This document shows positions 49,799-59,187 of a stretch of 64,000 nucleotides of DNA, one piece after another (position 1 is the first letter of the stretch; every line of letters begins with the position of its first letter). The DNA comes from Bradyrhizobium sp. AZCC 1693. GTDB lineage: Bacteria > Pseudomonadota > Alphaproteobacteria > Rhizobiales > Xanthobacteraceae. The stretch lies in assembly GCF_036924745.1 (NCBI RefSeq), contig NZ_JAZHSD010000001.1, positions 7,253,001 through 7,317,000 on the forward strand, written 5' to 3'. Under the pieces are notes generated by a model, which was not told where the DNA came from, ran no database searches, and saw nothing but the letters and a program-made list of their open reading frames with translations. The position numbers and the translations under genes were made by a program.

Positions 49799-51745
49799 AT
49801 GAGCCAACCAGCCACGACGGAAACGCCCAAGGAATCCCCGAAGGAGGCTTCCGCCTCCGTCATCGCACAGCACGCGGCGACGCTGAAGGCGCTGCCGTTC
49901 GCAGACGTCAGAGATTTCGACGACGCCGCGCGCGGCTTCCTCGGCACAGTGGAGAACGCCAGGATCACGTCGCCACAGGGCAGGGTGGTCTGGAGCCTGG
50001 AGCCCTACGGATTCCTGTCGGCGGAGGAAGCCCCGCCGACGGTCGATCCCAGCCTGTGGCGGCAGTCGCGCCTCAACATGCATCACGGCCTGTTCGAGGT
50101 CGTGCCGGGCGTTTACCAGGTGCGCGGCCTCGACATCGCCAACATGACGCTGATCGAGGGCGACAGCGGCGTCATCGTGGTGGATACGCTGACCTCGATC
50201 GAGGGCGCGCGGGCTGCGATGGAGCTGTATTTCCAGCACCGCGGCAAGCGGCCGGTCGCCGCCGTCATCTTCACCCACACCCATACCGACCATTGGGGCG
50301 GCGCGCGCGGCGTGCTCGACGACGCAACGCTGGCCGGCGGCAAGGTGCCGATCATCGCGCCCAATCTGTTCATGGAGCACGCGGTCTCCGAAAACATCAT
50401 CGCGGGACCGGCGATGCTGCGCCGCGCGATGTATCAGTTCGGGCCGTTGCTGGCGAAGGGCGTACGCGGGCATGTCGATTGCGGGCTCGGCAAGACCATG
50501 GCGGCGGGTGCGGTCGCGCTGCTGCGTCCGACTGACCTGATCATCGCGACCGGTGACAAGCGAACCATCGACGGCGTGGAATTCGAATTCCAGATGGCGC
50601 CGAACAGCGAAGCGCCGGCGGAAATGCATTTCTTCATCCCGCGCTACAAGCTTTTGAATCTCGCGGAAAACTGCACGCACAATTTCCATAACCTGCTGCC
50701 GTTCCGCGGCGCCGATGTGCGCGACGCGCTGGCGTGGTCAAAGTATCTCGGCGAAGCGCTGCAGATGTGGGGCGGCAAGGCGGATGCGATGTGCGGCCAG
50801 CATCATTGGCCGGTGTGGGGGCAGGAACGGATCGACACCATGATCCGCCAGCAGCGCGATCTCTATAAATTTGCGCATGACCAGACGATCCGGCTAATGA
50901 ATCACGGCCTCACCGCGACCGAAATCGCGGAAGCCATCCGCTTGCCGGCCAGCCTCGAGGGCGCCTGGCACGGTCGCGGCTATTACGGGCATATCCGGCA
51001 CAATGTGAAGGCGATCTACCAAAAGTATCTCGGCTGGTACGACGCCAATCCGGTCAACCTCGATCCGCTGCCGCCAGTGGAATCAGGCAAGAAGTATGTC
51101 GAGTATATGGGCGGCGCGGACGCGATCCTCGCGCGCGCACAGAAGGACTTTGCCAACGGCGAATTCCGCTTCGTCGCGCAGGCGGTCTGCCATCTGGTGT
51201 TTGCCGAACCGGATAACCAGGCCGCGCGCGCGATGCTCGCCGATACGTTCGAGCAGCTCGGCTATGCCTCGGAGAGCTCGACCTGGCGCAACGCCTATCT
51301 GTTCGGCGCCCAGGAATTGCGGCAGGGCATGCCCAAGGTGCCGCCACGCTCGACGATGCCGCGCGAAACGCTGGCCGCGCTGCGCACTGAACAATTGTGG
51401 GACGTGCTCGGCGTTCGCCTCAACGGCCCCAAGGCCGAAGGCAAGCGCATCGTGCTGAACTGGAAGTTCACCGACACCAACGAGACCTTCATCCTCAATC
51501 TGGAAAATTGCGCGCTGACCTATGCCGCCGGCGCGCAAGCGTCCGATGCCGACGCCGGCTTCACGCTGGCGCGCGGCGTGCTCGACGAAGTGATCGCCAA
51601 GCTGACGACGTTCCCGGAAGCGGTCAGCTCTGGCGCGATCAAGGTCGTCGGCGATCCGATGCGGCTCGCCGAGTTGATGACGCTGATGGACGAATTCCCG
51701 CGGATGTTCGAAATCGTCGAACCGAAGCGAACGGCGGTGAGCTGA
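49799..51745 (+). CDS. Alkyl sulfatase (SdsA1/BDS1-like, metallo-beta-lactamase fold)
   Basis: A 648-residue zinc hydrolase. The metal site motif HTHTDHWGG (~residue 160) is the MBL HxHxDH, and NLAENCTHNFHNLLPFRG (~290) and AMCGQHHWPVWGQERID (~330) are typical of alkyl sulfatases. The C-terminal ~130 residues form the SCP2-like domain (LNWKFTDTNETFILNLEN). It releases sulfate from medium-chain alkyl sulfates such as SDS. Pseudomonas SdsA1 is secreted; no signal peptide is seen here, so location is uncertain. The start follows AAGGGAG. Confidence 0.92.
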   Translation: MSQPATTETPKESPKEASASVIAQHAATLKALPFADVRDFDDAARGFLGTVENARITSPQGRVVWSLEPYGFLSAEEAPPTVDPSLWRQSRLNMHHGLFEVVPGVYQVRGLDIANMTLIEGDSGVIVVDTLTSIEGARAAMELYFQHRGKRPVAAVIFTHTHTDHWGGARGVLDDATLAGGKVPIIAPNLFMEHAVSENIIAGPAMLRRAMYQFGPLLAKGVRGHVDCGLGKTMAAGAVALLRPTDLIIATGDKRTIDGVEFEFQMAPNSEAPAEMHFFIPRYKLLNLAENCTHNFHNLLPFRGADVRDALAWSKYLGEALQMWGGKADAMCGQHHWPVWGQERIDTMIRQQRDLYKFAHDQTIRLMNHGLTATEIAEAIRLPASLEGAWHGRGYYGHIRHNVKAIYQKYLGWYDANPVNLDPLPPVESGKKYVEYMGGADAILARAQKDFANGEFRFVAQAVCHLVFAEPDNQAARAMLADTFEQLGYASESSTWRNAYLFGAQELRQGMPKVPPRSTMPRETLAALRTEQLWDVLGVRLNGPKAEGKRIVLNWKFTDTNETFILNLENCALTYAAGAQASDADAGFTLARGVLDEVIAKLTTFPEAVSSGAIKVVGDPMRLAELMTLMDEFPRMFEIVEPKRTAVS

Positions 51746-51753
51746 CGAACGTG

Positions 51754-51833
51754 TGGGTGGGCAAGCGAAGCGTGCCCACCATGCATCGGCTATTGCCTGG
51801 AAATGGTGGGCACGCTGTCACTTTGCCCACCCT
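51754..51833. repeat. Intergenic palindromic repeat, 'gtgggcaa...gcccacc' family
   Basis: Inverted arms GGTGGGCAAGCGAAGCGTG-type and CACGCTGTCACTTTGCCCACC-type sequences face each other, with the inner pair GTGCCCACCAT/ATGGTGGGCAC perfect. It lies between two convergent genes, alkyl sulfatase and the glycosyltransferase. Confidence 0.75.
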
Positions 51834-51859
51834 ACGATTCATCGCAATGTCGCGGACTG

Positions 51860-52930
51860 CTACTCCGCGCTGCTGACCAGCTTGATCCGCGGCTCCGCTT
51901 CCTCCATCAGGCCGCGATAGGCGGCGAGATAATCCAGTGCCATGCGGCGGGCGGTGAAGCGGTTTTCGAACTGCTTGCGGATGGCGGCACGGTCCAGCCC
52001 GACAAGACGGTCAACCACGGCAACGGCGCTGGTTTCATCTTCGACGACGAAGCCGGTGAGGCCGGGGTCGATGATCTCCGGGACCGACCCCCGGTTATAG
52101 GCGAGCACCGGCGTGCCGCAGGCCATGGCTTCGATCATCACGAGGCCGAACGGCTCCGGCCAGTCGATCGGGACCAGAAGCCCAATCGCGCCGCTGAGGA
52201 AATCGGATTTCTCGCGGTCACTGATCTCACCGATATATTCGACCAGCGGATTGGCCTTGATGAGCGGGGAGATCAACTCGTCGTAATACTCCTGGTCGGC
52301 GCGGTCCACCTTGGCCGCGATCTTGAGCGGAATGCCGCATCTTGTGGCAATGCGGATGGCGCGATCCACTCCCTTCTCCGGCGCGATCCGCCCCAGCACG
52401 GCGAGATAGGACGGCTGCACCGGTTGCGGCGTCAGCAAATTTTCCGGCAACCCGTGATGAATGGTGCGCACCCAGTTCGCCTGTGGCACCGGACGGCGCT
52501 GCGCATTGGAGATCGAAATCACCGGAATCTTGGAGAAAGTGTTGAACACCGGCTGATGCTCCGGCAGGTCGAGCCTGCCGTGCAGCGTTGTCAGGAACGG
52601 CGTCGGCTGCCGGTCGAACAGCGAGAATGGATAGTAATCGAGATGAAAGTGCAGAAAATCGAACTCTTCATCGTCGCATTTCTGCCGCACACGTTCCAGC
52701 ATCACCATATGCAGTGCGTTGGGATCCCGGACCGAACCGTCGAGACGCAATGCTTTTGGCCACGCCGCATCGAGTTTCGCCGAGGTGCGGGAATCGCCGC
52801 TGGCAAACAGGGTGACATCGTGCCCCAACACCACAAGTTCCTCGGTTAGCCAGTGCACCACCCGCTCGGTGCCGCCGTACAGTTTGGGGGGGACAGCCTC
52901 CGTCAGCGGGGCGACCTGCGCGATGCGCAT
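51860..52930 (-). CDS. Family 4 glycosyltransferase
   Basis: A 356-residue GT-B enzyme. The N-terminal acceptor domain starts MRIAQVAPLTEAVPPKLYGG. The donor domain has LGRIAPEKGVDRAI (~residue 185) and the GT4 signature EPFGLVMIEAMACGTPVLAY (~270) with the E-x7-E pair. The start at 52930 follows AGGAGAC; the open frame extends upstream but is not protein-like. It is divergent from the ABC exporter gene, and together with that and the debranching enzyme it forms a glycan module. The sugar and acceptor are unknown. Confidence 0.9.
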   Translation of the reverse strand: MRIAQVAPLTEAVPPKLYGGTERVVHWLTEELVVLGHDVTLFASGDSRTSAKLDAAWPKALRLDGSVRDPNALHMVMLERVRQKCDDEEFDFLHFHLDYYPFSLFDRQPTPFLTTLHGRLDLPEHQPVFNTFSKIPVISISNAQRRPVPQANWVRTIHHGLPENLLTPQPVQPSYLAVLGRIAPEKGVDRAIRIATRCGIPLKIAAKVDRADQEYYDELISPLIKANPLVEYIGEISDREKSDFLSGAIGLLVPIDWPEPFGLVMIEAMACGTPVLAYNRGSVPEIIDPGLTGFVVEDETSAVAVVDRLVGLDRAAIRKQFENRFTARRMALDYLAAYRGLMEEAEPRIKLVSSAE

Positions 52931-53233
52931 ATTTGCGTCTCCTGTCTTGAGTGGTGGTTGAACGAAGCCCTCAGCCCACGATCGACACCGGCGTGCCAAT
53001 AGCGGGAACGTTCCCGTATCTGCGAAGTTCCCTTGGTCAGCACATCTTGCTTCTTCCACACGGCTGTCTTGCTGATGCCATCTGACACAAACAGGGTTAC
53101 GGCTGTCTCGATGCTGCAGAATTGTTGCGCTGTGATGGCCACGCGCGCGGAAACCCGAAGCGGCATTCTTCACGTCATCGTGTGCGAAACGCGTTAGGGA
53201 TTCTCGTTCACTCTCAACAGGTTTGCGGAACTC
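52931..53233. other. Divergent intergenic region between glycosyltransferase and ABC exporter
   Basis: This ~300-base gap must hold both promoters. I see no clear palindrome, RNA structure or small gene in it. Confidence 0.5.
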
Positions 53234-54997
53234 ATGGACAATCTTTCAGGATATGTGCGACGGCCGTTTCCATTCGTTCTGCGCTATCTGCGCCGGCGTC
53301 GCGCGGCTCATGTGATCATCGTGTCTGCCGTCGTTGCAGCGGTTGCCTGCTCGGTGGGAACGCAATACGGCGTGAAGAATCTGGTCGACAGCCTGACGGC
53401 CGGTTCATCGCAAGCTGGCAGCGTATGGCTGGCATTCGGTTTTCTCATGTCGCTAATTGCGGCAGATAATCTCTTGTGGCGGGTCGCAAGCTGGACGGCG
53501 AGTTTCACCTTCGTCGGCGTCACCGGCGATCTCCGCCGCGACATGTTCCGCCATTTGACCGGTCACGCCCCCAGCTATTTCTCCGACCGGCTGCCGGGCA
53601 TGCTGACCAGCCGCATCACCGCGACATCGAACGCGGTGTTCACCGTTGAAAACATGTTTGTCTGGAACGTGTTGCCGCCGTGCATTGCGACCGTTTCGGC
53701 AATTCTCCTGATCGGAACCGTCAGCCTGGCGATGTCAGCGGGATTGATCGTCATCGCGGGTATCATGTTGATGGCGATGTTCCGCCTCGCTGCGGCGGGC
53801 AAGCCGCTGCATGACGATTTTGCCGACAAGGCGGCTGCGGTGGACGGTGAGATGGTCGACGTCATCAGCAATCTGCCACTGGTCCGCGCGTTTTGCGGCC
53901 TGAGCTACGAACACGACCGCTTCGACGCCACTGTCGGGCGGGAACTCGACGCCCGTGGGCGGAGCCTTCGCTACCTCGAGAAGCTGCGGCTGCTTCACGC
54001 CGGCGTGACGATCGTATTGACGATCGCGCTGCTGGCGTGGGTCATCACGCTCTGGCAACAGGGCGCCGCGACCACCGGCGACGTCGTGCTGGTCTGCACG
54101 CTCGGGCTTTCGATCCTGAGCGCGACGCGCGACCTTGCGGTGGCGCTGGTCGACGTGACCCAGCACGTCGCCCGCCTGACCGAAGCGATTGCGACCCTGT
54201 TGCTGCCGCACGAACTGAAGGATCATCCCGAGGCCGAGCCGCTGATCCGCAGCGGCGCCGCCGTCGCCTTCAACAACGTCGCGTTCCACTATCCCGGCGG
54301 CGCGCAGGTGTTCGAAAAGTTCGCCTTGCGCATTCAGCCCGGACAACGGGTCGGCCTGGTCGGTCATTCCGGCGGCGGAAAATCCAGCCTGTTCGCGCTA
54401 TTGCAGCGGTTCTACGACATCCAGCGCGGCAGCATCACGATCGACGGCCAGGACATTTCGCGGGTGACGCAGCAAAGCCTGCGCGAGGCGATCTCGGTGG
54501 TGCCGCAGGACATTTCGCTGTTCCACCGCTCGATCATGGAAAACATCCGCTACGGACGCCCGAACGCGACCGACGATGAGGTGCTGCGCGCGGCGATCGC
54601 GGCGCGTTGCGACTTTATAGAGAATCTCCCCGAGGGCATGTCGACCATGGTCGGCGATCGCGGTATCAAGGTCTCCGGCGGGCAGCGGCAGCGGATCGCC
54701 ATCGCGCGCGCCTTCCTGAAGGATGCGCCGATCCTGTTGCTGGATGAAGCGACCGCCTCGCTGGACAGCGAATCCGAAGAGGCGATCCGCGAGGCGCTGT
54801 CGCGGCTGATGCGCGGACGTACCGTGATTGCCATCGCCCATCGTCTCGCCACCTTGCGCAATTTCGACCGCGTGGTGGTGCTGCAGGGCGGACGGATCAT
54901 CGAGGACGGACCGCCGGATATTCTCGTGCAGGGAAGGGGTCCTTACCGCGAACTGGTTGCGCGCGAACTGGGCCGCCTCGCCAGCCATGCGGCCTGA
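53234..54997 (+). CDS. ABC exporter, fused membrane and ATPase domains
   Basis: A 587-residue half-exporter. Six membrane helices fill residues ~1-320. The ATPase has Walker A GHSGGGKSS (~378), signature VSGGQRQRI (~483), Walker B ILLLDEATASLD (~505) and switch IAHRLAT (~537). It would work as a homodimer. Between a glycosyltransferase and an amylo-glucosidase, an export of a glycan or lipid-linked sugar is plausible. It starts 66 bases before the amylo-glucosidase gene ends the module, on the same strand. Confidence 0.9.
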   Translation: MDNLSGYVRRPFPFVLRYLRRRRAAHVIIVSAVVAAVACSVGTQYGVKNLVDSLTAGSSQAGSVWLAFGFLMSLIAADNLLWRVASWTASFTFVGVTGDLRRDMFRHLTGHAPSYFSDRLPGMLTSRITATSNAVFTVENMFVWNVLPPCIATVSAILLIGTVSLAMSAGLIVIAGIMLMAMFRLAAAGKPLHDDFADKAAAVDGEMVDVISNLPLVRAFCGLSYEHDRFDATVGRELDARGRSLRYLEKLRLLHAGVTIVLTIALLAWVITLWQQGAATTGDVVLVCTLGLSILSATRDLAVALVDVTQHVARLTEAIATLLLPHELKDHPEAEPLIRSGAAVAFNNVAFHYPGGAQVFEKFALRIQPGQRVGLVGHSGGGKSSLFALLQRFYDIQRGSITIDGQDISRVTQQSLREAISVVPQDISLFHRSIMENIRYGRPNATDDEVLRAAIAARCDFIENLPEGMSTMVGDRGIKVSGGQRQRIAIARAFLKDAPILLLDEATASLDSESEEAIREALSRLMRGRTVIAIAHRLATLRNFDRVVVLQGGRIIEDGPPDILVQGRGPYRELVARELGRLASHAA

Positions 54998-55063
54998 ACT
55001 GCGGCAGTAGCGTTTGCGTCCCGATGCGTCCTTCGTAACGCAAGAAAATCGCTTGAGGTCCAA

Positions 55064-57262
55064 ATGACGGCCGAAGTCACTCAACTCATCACCATTGAGG
55101 CTGCCGAACGCGTCGCGGAATCGCCGTTCTACATCCCGATGACGGGACCGGCGACGCGGCCGCGTTGCTCGCTCAAGCACGACGACACCTTCATCGTACT
55201 GGACAGCCACGGCGATATCGGCGCTTCCGCCGGCGGGCCCGATGGTCTGTTCAACGCCGATACGCGCTATCTCGCCCGGCTGGAAATGGTGCTCGACGAA
55301 GTCCAGCCGCTGCTGCTCGGCTCCAACATGCGCGACGACAATTCGGCGCTGACCGTCGACCTGACCAATTCCGACGTCTACCGCAACGGCAGGCTGGCGT
55401 TGCAGAAGGACACGCTGCACATCGTGCGCTCGATTTTCCTGTGGCGCGGCACGGCCTACCAGCGCATCGCCCTGCAAAATCACGGCGACCGGCCGGCGAG
55501 CTTCGATCTCACGTTATTGTTCGACAATGATTTCGCCGATTTGTTCGAGGTGCGCGGCGAGCGCCGGGCGCGCCGGGGAATAGGTTCCAGCCGGCTGCTC
55601 GGCCCCGCCGATGTCGTGCTGGAATATAGCGGGCTCGACGGTCAGGCTCGCATTACCGCCCTGCATTTCGAGCCGCGGCCGACGCGGCTTGCCGTCAATG
55701 CGGCCACCTATCATTTGGAGCTGGCGCCGAAGGAAGCGGTCGCATTGTTCGTAGCGGTATCCTGCAACAAGCCGATCATGCAGAAGCCGGTGCCGTTCTT
55801 CCGCGGCCTGCTGGCGCATCGTCGCGAGATGCGGCGCTCGACATCAGGCGCGGCCAGCATTGAAACATCGAATCAAATCTTCAACGAGGTGCTGTGCCAG
55901 GCAATGGCCGACCTCAACATGCTGATGACCGAAACGCCGCAGGGGCGCTACCCCTATGCGGGCATTCCCTGGTATTCGACCACGTTCGGCCGCGACGGAC
56001 TGATCGCCGCGCTGCAAATGCTGTGGGTCGATCCGCGCATTGCGCGGGGCGTGCTGCGGCGGCTTGCTTTCTTCCAGGCCAAGACCACAGATCCGCTCGC
56101 CGACGCGGAGCCCGGCAAGATCCTGCACGAGATGCGCGGCGGCGAGATGGCCGCGCTGCGCGAGGTGCCGTTCGCGCAATATTACGGCAGCGTCGATTCG
56201 ACGTCGCTGTTCGTTCTGCTGGCCGGTCTTTATGTCGAACGCACCGGCGACGAGGCGACGCTGGCCGAGCTGTGGCCGGCGATCGAAGCGGCGCTGCAAT
56301 GGATCGACGGCCCCGGCGATCCCGACAAGGACGGCTTCGTCGAGTACCAGCGCGCCACCGAGCAGGGGCTTGCCAACCAGGGCTGGAAGGATTCCTTCGA
56401 CGCCATCTTCCATGCCGACGGGCAACTCGCCGAAGGCTATATCGCGCTGGCGGAGGTGCAGGGATATGTCTTTGCCGGCAAGCGGCTGGCGGCGCGCTGC
56501 GCCCGGCGCCTGGGATTGATCGATCAGGCGGCGCAACTCGAATCCGCGGCGCTGCTGCTTGCCGAACGCTTCGAGGAGGCATTCTGGTGCGAGGAACTCG
56601 GCACCTACGCGCTGGCGCTCGACGGCGCCAAGCGGCCGTGCAAGGTGCGAACGTCGAATGCCGGGCAGCTTCTGTTCACCGGCATCGTCCGCACCGATCG
56701 CGCCCGGAAGGTTGCCGCCGACCTGATGAGTCAAAAGTTCTTTTCGGGATGGGGCATCCGCACCGTGGCGCGCGGCGAAGCCCGTTACAATCCGATGTCC
56801 TATCACGACGGATCGATCTGGCCGCACGACAATGCGCTGATCGCGCTCGGCTTCGCGCGCTACGGCCTGAAGCATTCGGTGGCGCATCTGTTCAAGGGCC
56901 TGTTCGACGCCGCGAGCTACATGGATCTGCGGCGGCTGCCGGAATTGTTCTGCGGTTTCCAGCGCGAGAGGCGGCGCGGGCCGGTGCTCTACCCCGTCGC
57001 CTGCGCGCCGCAGGCATGGGCCAGCGCGACGCCGTTCAGCCTGCTGGAGGCGGCGCTCGGCCTCGAATTCGATGCGGCGCGCGGCGAGATCCGTCTGCGT
57101 GATCCACGGCTGCCGGAATTCCTCAACGAAGTGCTGTTGCGCGATCTGCAGCTCGGGCCTTCCAGCGTCGATTTGAGGGTTCGCCGCCACGGTGATGAAG
57201 TATCGCTCGAGGTCGTGCGAACCCGCGGTCATATTCAGGTGTCGATCGTATTGACGCATTAG
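55064..57262 (+). CDS. Amylo-alpha-1,6-glucosidase (glycogen-debranching-type, GH63-like barrel)
   Basis: A 732-residue enzyme. The N-terminal ~300 residues form the GDE_N_bis beta-domain (LDSHGDIGASAGGPDGLFNADTRY in parts near residue 45). The C-terminal (alpha/alpha)6 barrel has GIPWYSTTFGRDGLIAAL (~303), GWKDSFDAIFHADG (~440) and SYHDGSIWPHDNALIALG (~582) with the acid residues. Proteins of this type trim alpha-linked glucans. No signal peptide, so cytosolic. It follows the ABC exporter by 66 bases and is likely in its transcript. Confidence 0.88.
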   Translation: MTAEVTQLITIEAAERVAESPFYIPMTGPATRPRCSLKHDDTFIVLDSHGDIGASAGGPDGLFNADTRYLARLEMVLDEVQPLLLGSNMRDDNSALTVDLTNSDVYRNGRLALQKDTLHIVRSIFLWRGTAYQRIALQNHGDRPASFDLTLLFDNDFADLFEVRGERRARRGIGSSRLLGPADVVLEYSGLDGQARITALHFEPRPTRLAVNAATYHLELAPKEAVALFVAVSCNKPIMQKPVPFFRGLLAHRREMRRSTSGAASIETSNQIFNEVLCQAMADLNMLMTETPQGRYPYAGIPWYSTTFGRDGLIAALQMLWVDPRIARGVLRRLAFFQAKTTDPLADAEPGKILHEMRGGEMAALREVPFAQYYGSVDSTSLFVLLAGLYVERTGDEATLAELWPAIEAALQWIDGPGDPDKDGFVEYQRATEQGLANQGWKDSFDAIFHADGQLAEGYIALAEVQGYVFAGKRLAARCARRLGLIDQAAQLESAALLLAERFEEAFWCEELGTYALALDGAKRPCKVRTSNAGQLLFTGIVRTDRARKVAADLMSQKFFSGWGIRTVARGEARYNPMSYHDGSIWPHDNALIALGFARYGLKHSVAHLFKGLFDAASYMDLRRLPELFCGFQRERRRGPVLYPVACAPQAWASATPFSLLEAALGLEFDAARGEIRLRDPRLPEFLNEVLLRDLQLGPSSVDLRVRRHGDEVSLEVVRTRGHIQVSIVLTH

Positions 57263-57304
57263 GAGCCATGCGCGGCTCATGCATCTAAGAGTCAGGAGGG
57301 CCAC

Positions 57305-57790
57305 ATGCGCATCGGTATTCTCATTCTGTTTCTGGTCGCTGGATTAGCCGGCAGCCCGGCGGCTTTTGCGGCAGAGGACACCGGCACGACGCAAGGTAGC
57401 CGCTCCGCGCCGGCGGACGCGGCAAAGGAGCCTGCGCCTCCGCCGTCGGTCACGGTGATCGGCGCCAAGGATGCCCACGGCATCCTCGGCCGCGAAGTTC
57501 GCAGCGCCGCGAACGAGGATATGGGGCGCGTCGTCGATGTGATCGTGGACCGTGAGGGCAACGTGCGCGCCGCGGTGATCGATTTCGGCGGCTTTCTCGG
57601 CGTCGGCAGCCGGAAGATCGTCGTCGACTGGGGCGCGCTGCGTTTCGTGGGCGTTGCCAACAAGCGTGACAGCATCACGCTCGAGCTGAACAAGGCCCAG
57701 GTGGCGGCGGCGCCCGAATACAAGGAAGACGCGCCGGTCGTCGTTCTCGGTGCGGCCGGCCGTCTGCAACCGTGGGATTTCGATCACTAG
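57305..57790 (+). CDS. Secreted PRC-barrel domain protein
   Basis: A 161-residue protein with signal peptide (MRIGILILFLVAGLAGSPAA, cleavage near AFAAE). A low-complexity stretch precedes a PRC-barrel domain (residues ~60-125: ILGREVRSAANEDMGRVVDV, VIDFGGFLGVGSRKIVVDW). PRC barrels are small beta-barrels that act in protein or RNA contacts, or envelope stress. The start follows AGGAGGG. It comes 42 bases after the debranching enzyme; a functional tie is not evident. Confidence 0.87.
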   Translation: MRIGILILFLVAGLAGSPAAFAAEDTGTTQGSRSAPADAAKEPAPPPSVTVIGAKDAHGILGREVRSAANEDMGRVVDVIVDREGNVRAAVIDFGGFLGVGSRKIVVDWGALRFVGVANKRDSITLELNKAQVAAAPEYKEDAPVVVLGAAGRLQPWDFDH

Positions 57791-57791
57791 C

Positions 57792-57860
57792 GCATGATCC
57801 TGAAAAAGTAGGTGCCGGTTTCCTCGGGACAAACGCGAAGCGTTTACCCGGAGATCATGC
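57792..57860. repeat. Intergenic repeat bounded by GCATGATC/GATCATGC
   Basis: GCATGATC at 57792-57799 and GATCATGC at 57853-57860 bound an element containing AAAAAGTAGGTGCCGGTTT and the hairpin AACGCGAAGCGTTT. This type, with terminal GCATGATC and an internal 'CCGGTTT', is to my knowledge widespread in Bradyrhizobium and Rhodopseudomonas. Confidence 0.75.
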
Positions 57861-57960
57861 TCAGATATGGAGGAGCAGCAGCTTGGTCGCGCGTCCGTCC
57901 CAATCGGTCGATCGGATTGACGACGATCGCCACGGGCGATCCGGCGGGGGAGGTCACGTT

Positions 57961-59187
57961 GTGCCGCTGCCGCCGCCGGGCAACAAGCCAAAGCCGTCGC
58001 GCGAAAGCCAGCGCGGCCTCGACTGGTTCATCTTCTTTCTCGCCGACGTTCAGACCGGTTTCGGTCCGTTCATTGCCGTGTACCTGACCACGCAGAAATG
58101 GACGCAGGTCGAGATCGGCTTTGTGCTGTCGATCGGCGGCATCATCGGCCTGCTCGGCCAGATGCCGGGCGGCGCCATCGTCGACGCTGCGCGTTCCGAG
58201 CGGCTGGTGGCGGGCCTGGCGGTCGCCACCATCGGCAGCGCCGCACTGGCCTATGCGTTATGGCCGATCTTTCCGGTGGTAACGGCGGCGGCGATTCTGC
58301 ATGCGCTGGCGAGCTGCGTATTGGGTCCGGCGATTGCGGCGATCAGCCTCGGCCTGGTCGGGCCGTTCGCGATCGGGGAGCGGCTTGGGCGCAATGCCCG
58401 CTTCGCGTCGCTCGGCAACGGCTCGGCGGCGGCGCTGATGGGCGCGACCGGGTACCTGCTATCGAGCCGGTCGGTGTTTCTCGTGACCTTCATGCTCGCG
58501 ATCCCGACATTGCTGGCGCTTTCCCGTATTCGCGGGCAGGAGATCGACGTGGCGCAAAGCCACGGCGCCGTGGTGGGGGAGGTTCCCGATAAAGAAGCCA
58601 CCAGCGTGTTCCATCTGCTGCGCCAGCGTCCGCTACTGATCTTTGCGGGCGGCGTGCTGCTGTTTCAGCTCGCGAACGCCGCCATGCTGCCGCTGATGGC
58701 CGGCGTCGTTACCATGCGGTCAAGCCAATGGGCGCCGGTGCTGATTGCGGCCTGCATCATCGTGCCGCAGGCCATCGTCGCGCTGACCTCGCCCTCGGTC
58801 GGCCGCAAGGCGCAGGCGTGGGGCAGGCGGCCGCTGCTGCTGTTGGCTTTCGGCGCGCTGGCGGTCCGCGGCCTGCTGTTTGCGGTCGTGAGAGATCCCT
58901 ATCTCCTGGTCGCGGTGCAGGTGTTCGACGGCATCACTGCGGCGGTGCTCAGCGTGATGGTGCCGCTGATCGTGGCCGATGTCGCCTTCGGAAGCGGCCA
59001 CTTCAATCTGGCGCAAGGCATCGTCGGCACCGCAACCGGCATCGGCGCGTCGCTCAGCACGGTATTGGCGGGCTATATCAGCGACACCTTTGGCAGCAGC
59101 ACAGCCTTCATCGGGCTGGCCGGAATCGCAGCCCTTGGCCTGACAGTGATCTGGCTGTTCATGCCGGAGACCCGGCGGACCGAGTGA
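57961..59187 (+). CDS. MFS transporter
   Basis: A ~408-residue carrier with 12 hydrophobic segments. DWFIFFLADVQTGFGPFIAV opens the first helix near residue 21, and GIIGLLGQMPGGAIVDAARSER (~60) is the loop 2-3 region. A GTG start at 57961 is preferred because GGGGGAGG lies at 57946-57953; a TTG at 57883 after GGAGGAGC is the alternative. The substrate is unknown. It converges with the next MFS gene, the two overlapping by 29 bases at their 3' ends. Confidence 0.85.
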   Translation: MPLPPPGNKPKPSRESQRGLDWFIFFLADVQTGFGPFIAVYLTTQKWTQVEIGFVLSIGGIIGLLGQMPGGAIVDAARSERLVAGLAVATIGSAALAYALWPIFPVVTAAAILHALASCVLGPAIAAISLGLVGPFAIGERLGRNARFASLGNGSAAALMGATGYLLSSRSVFLVTFMLAIPTLLALSRIRGQEIDVAQSHGAVVGEVPDKEATSVFHLLRQRPLLIFAGGVLLFQLANAAMLPLMAGVVTMRSSQWAPVLIAACIIVPQAIVALTSPSVGRKAQAWGRRPLLLLAFGALAVRGLLFAVVRDPYLLVAVQVFDGITAAVLSVMVPLIVADVAFGSGHFNLAQGIVGTATGIGASLSTVLAGYISDTFGSSTAFIGLAGIAALGLTVIWLFMPETRRTE

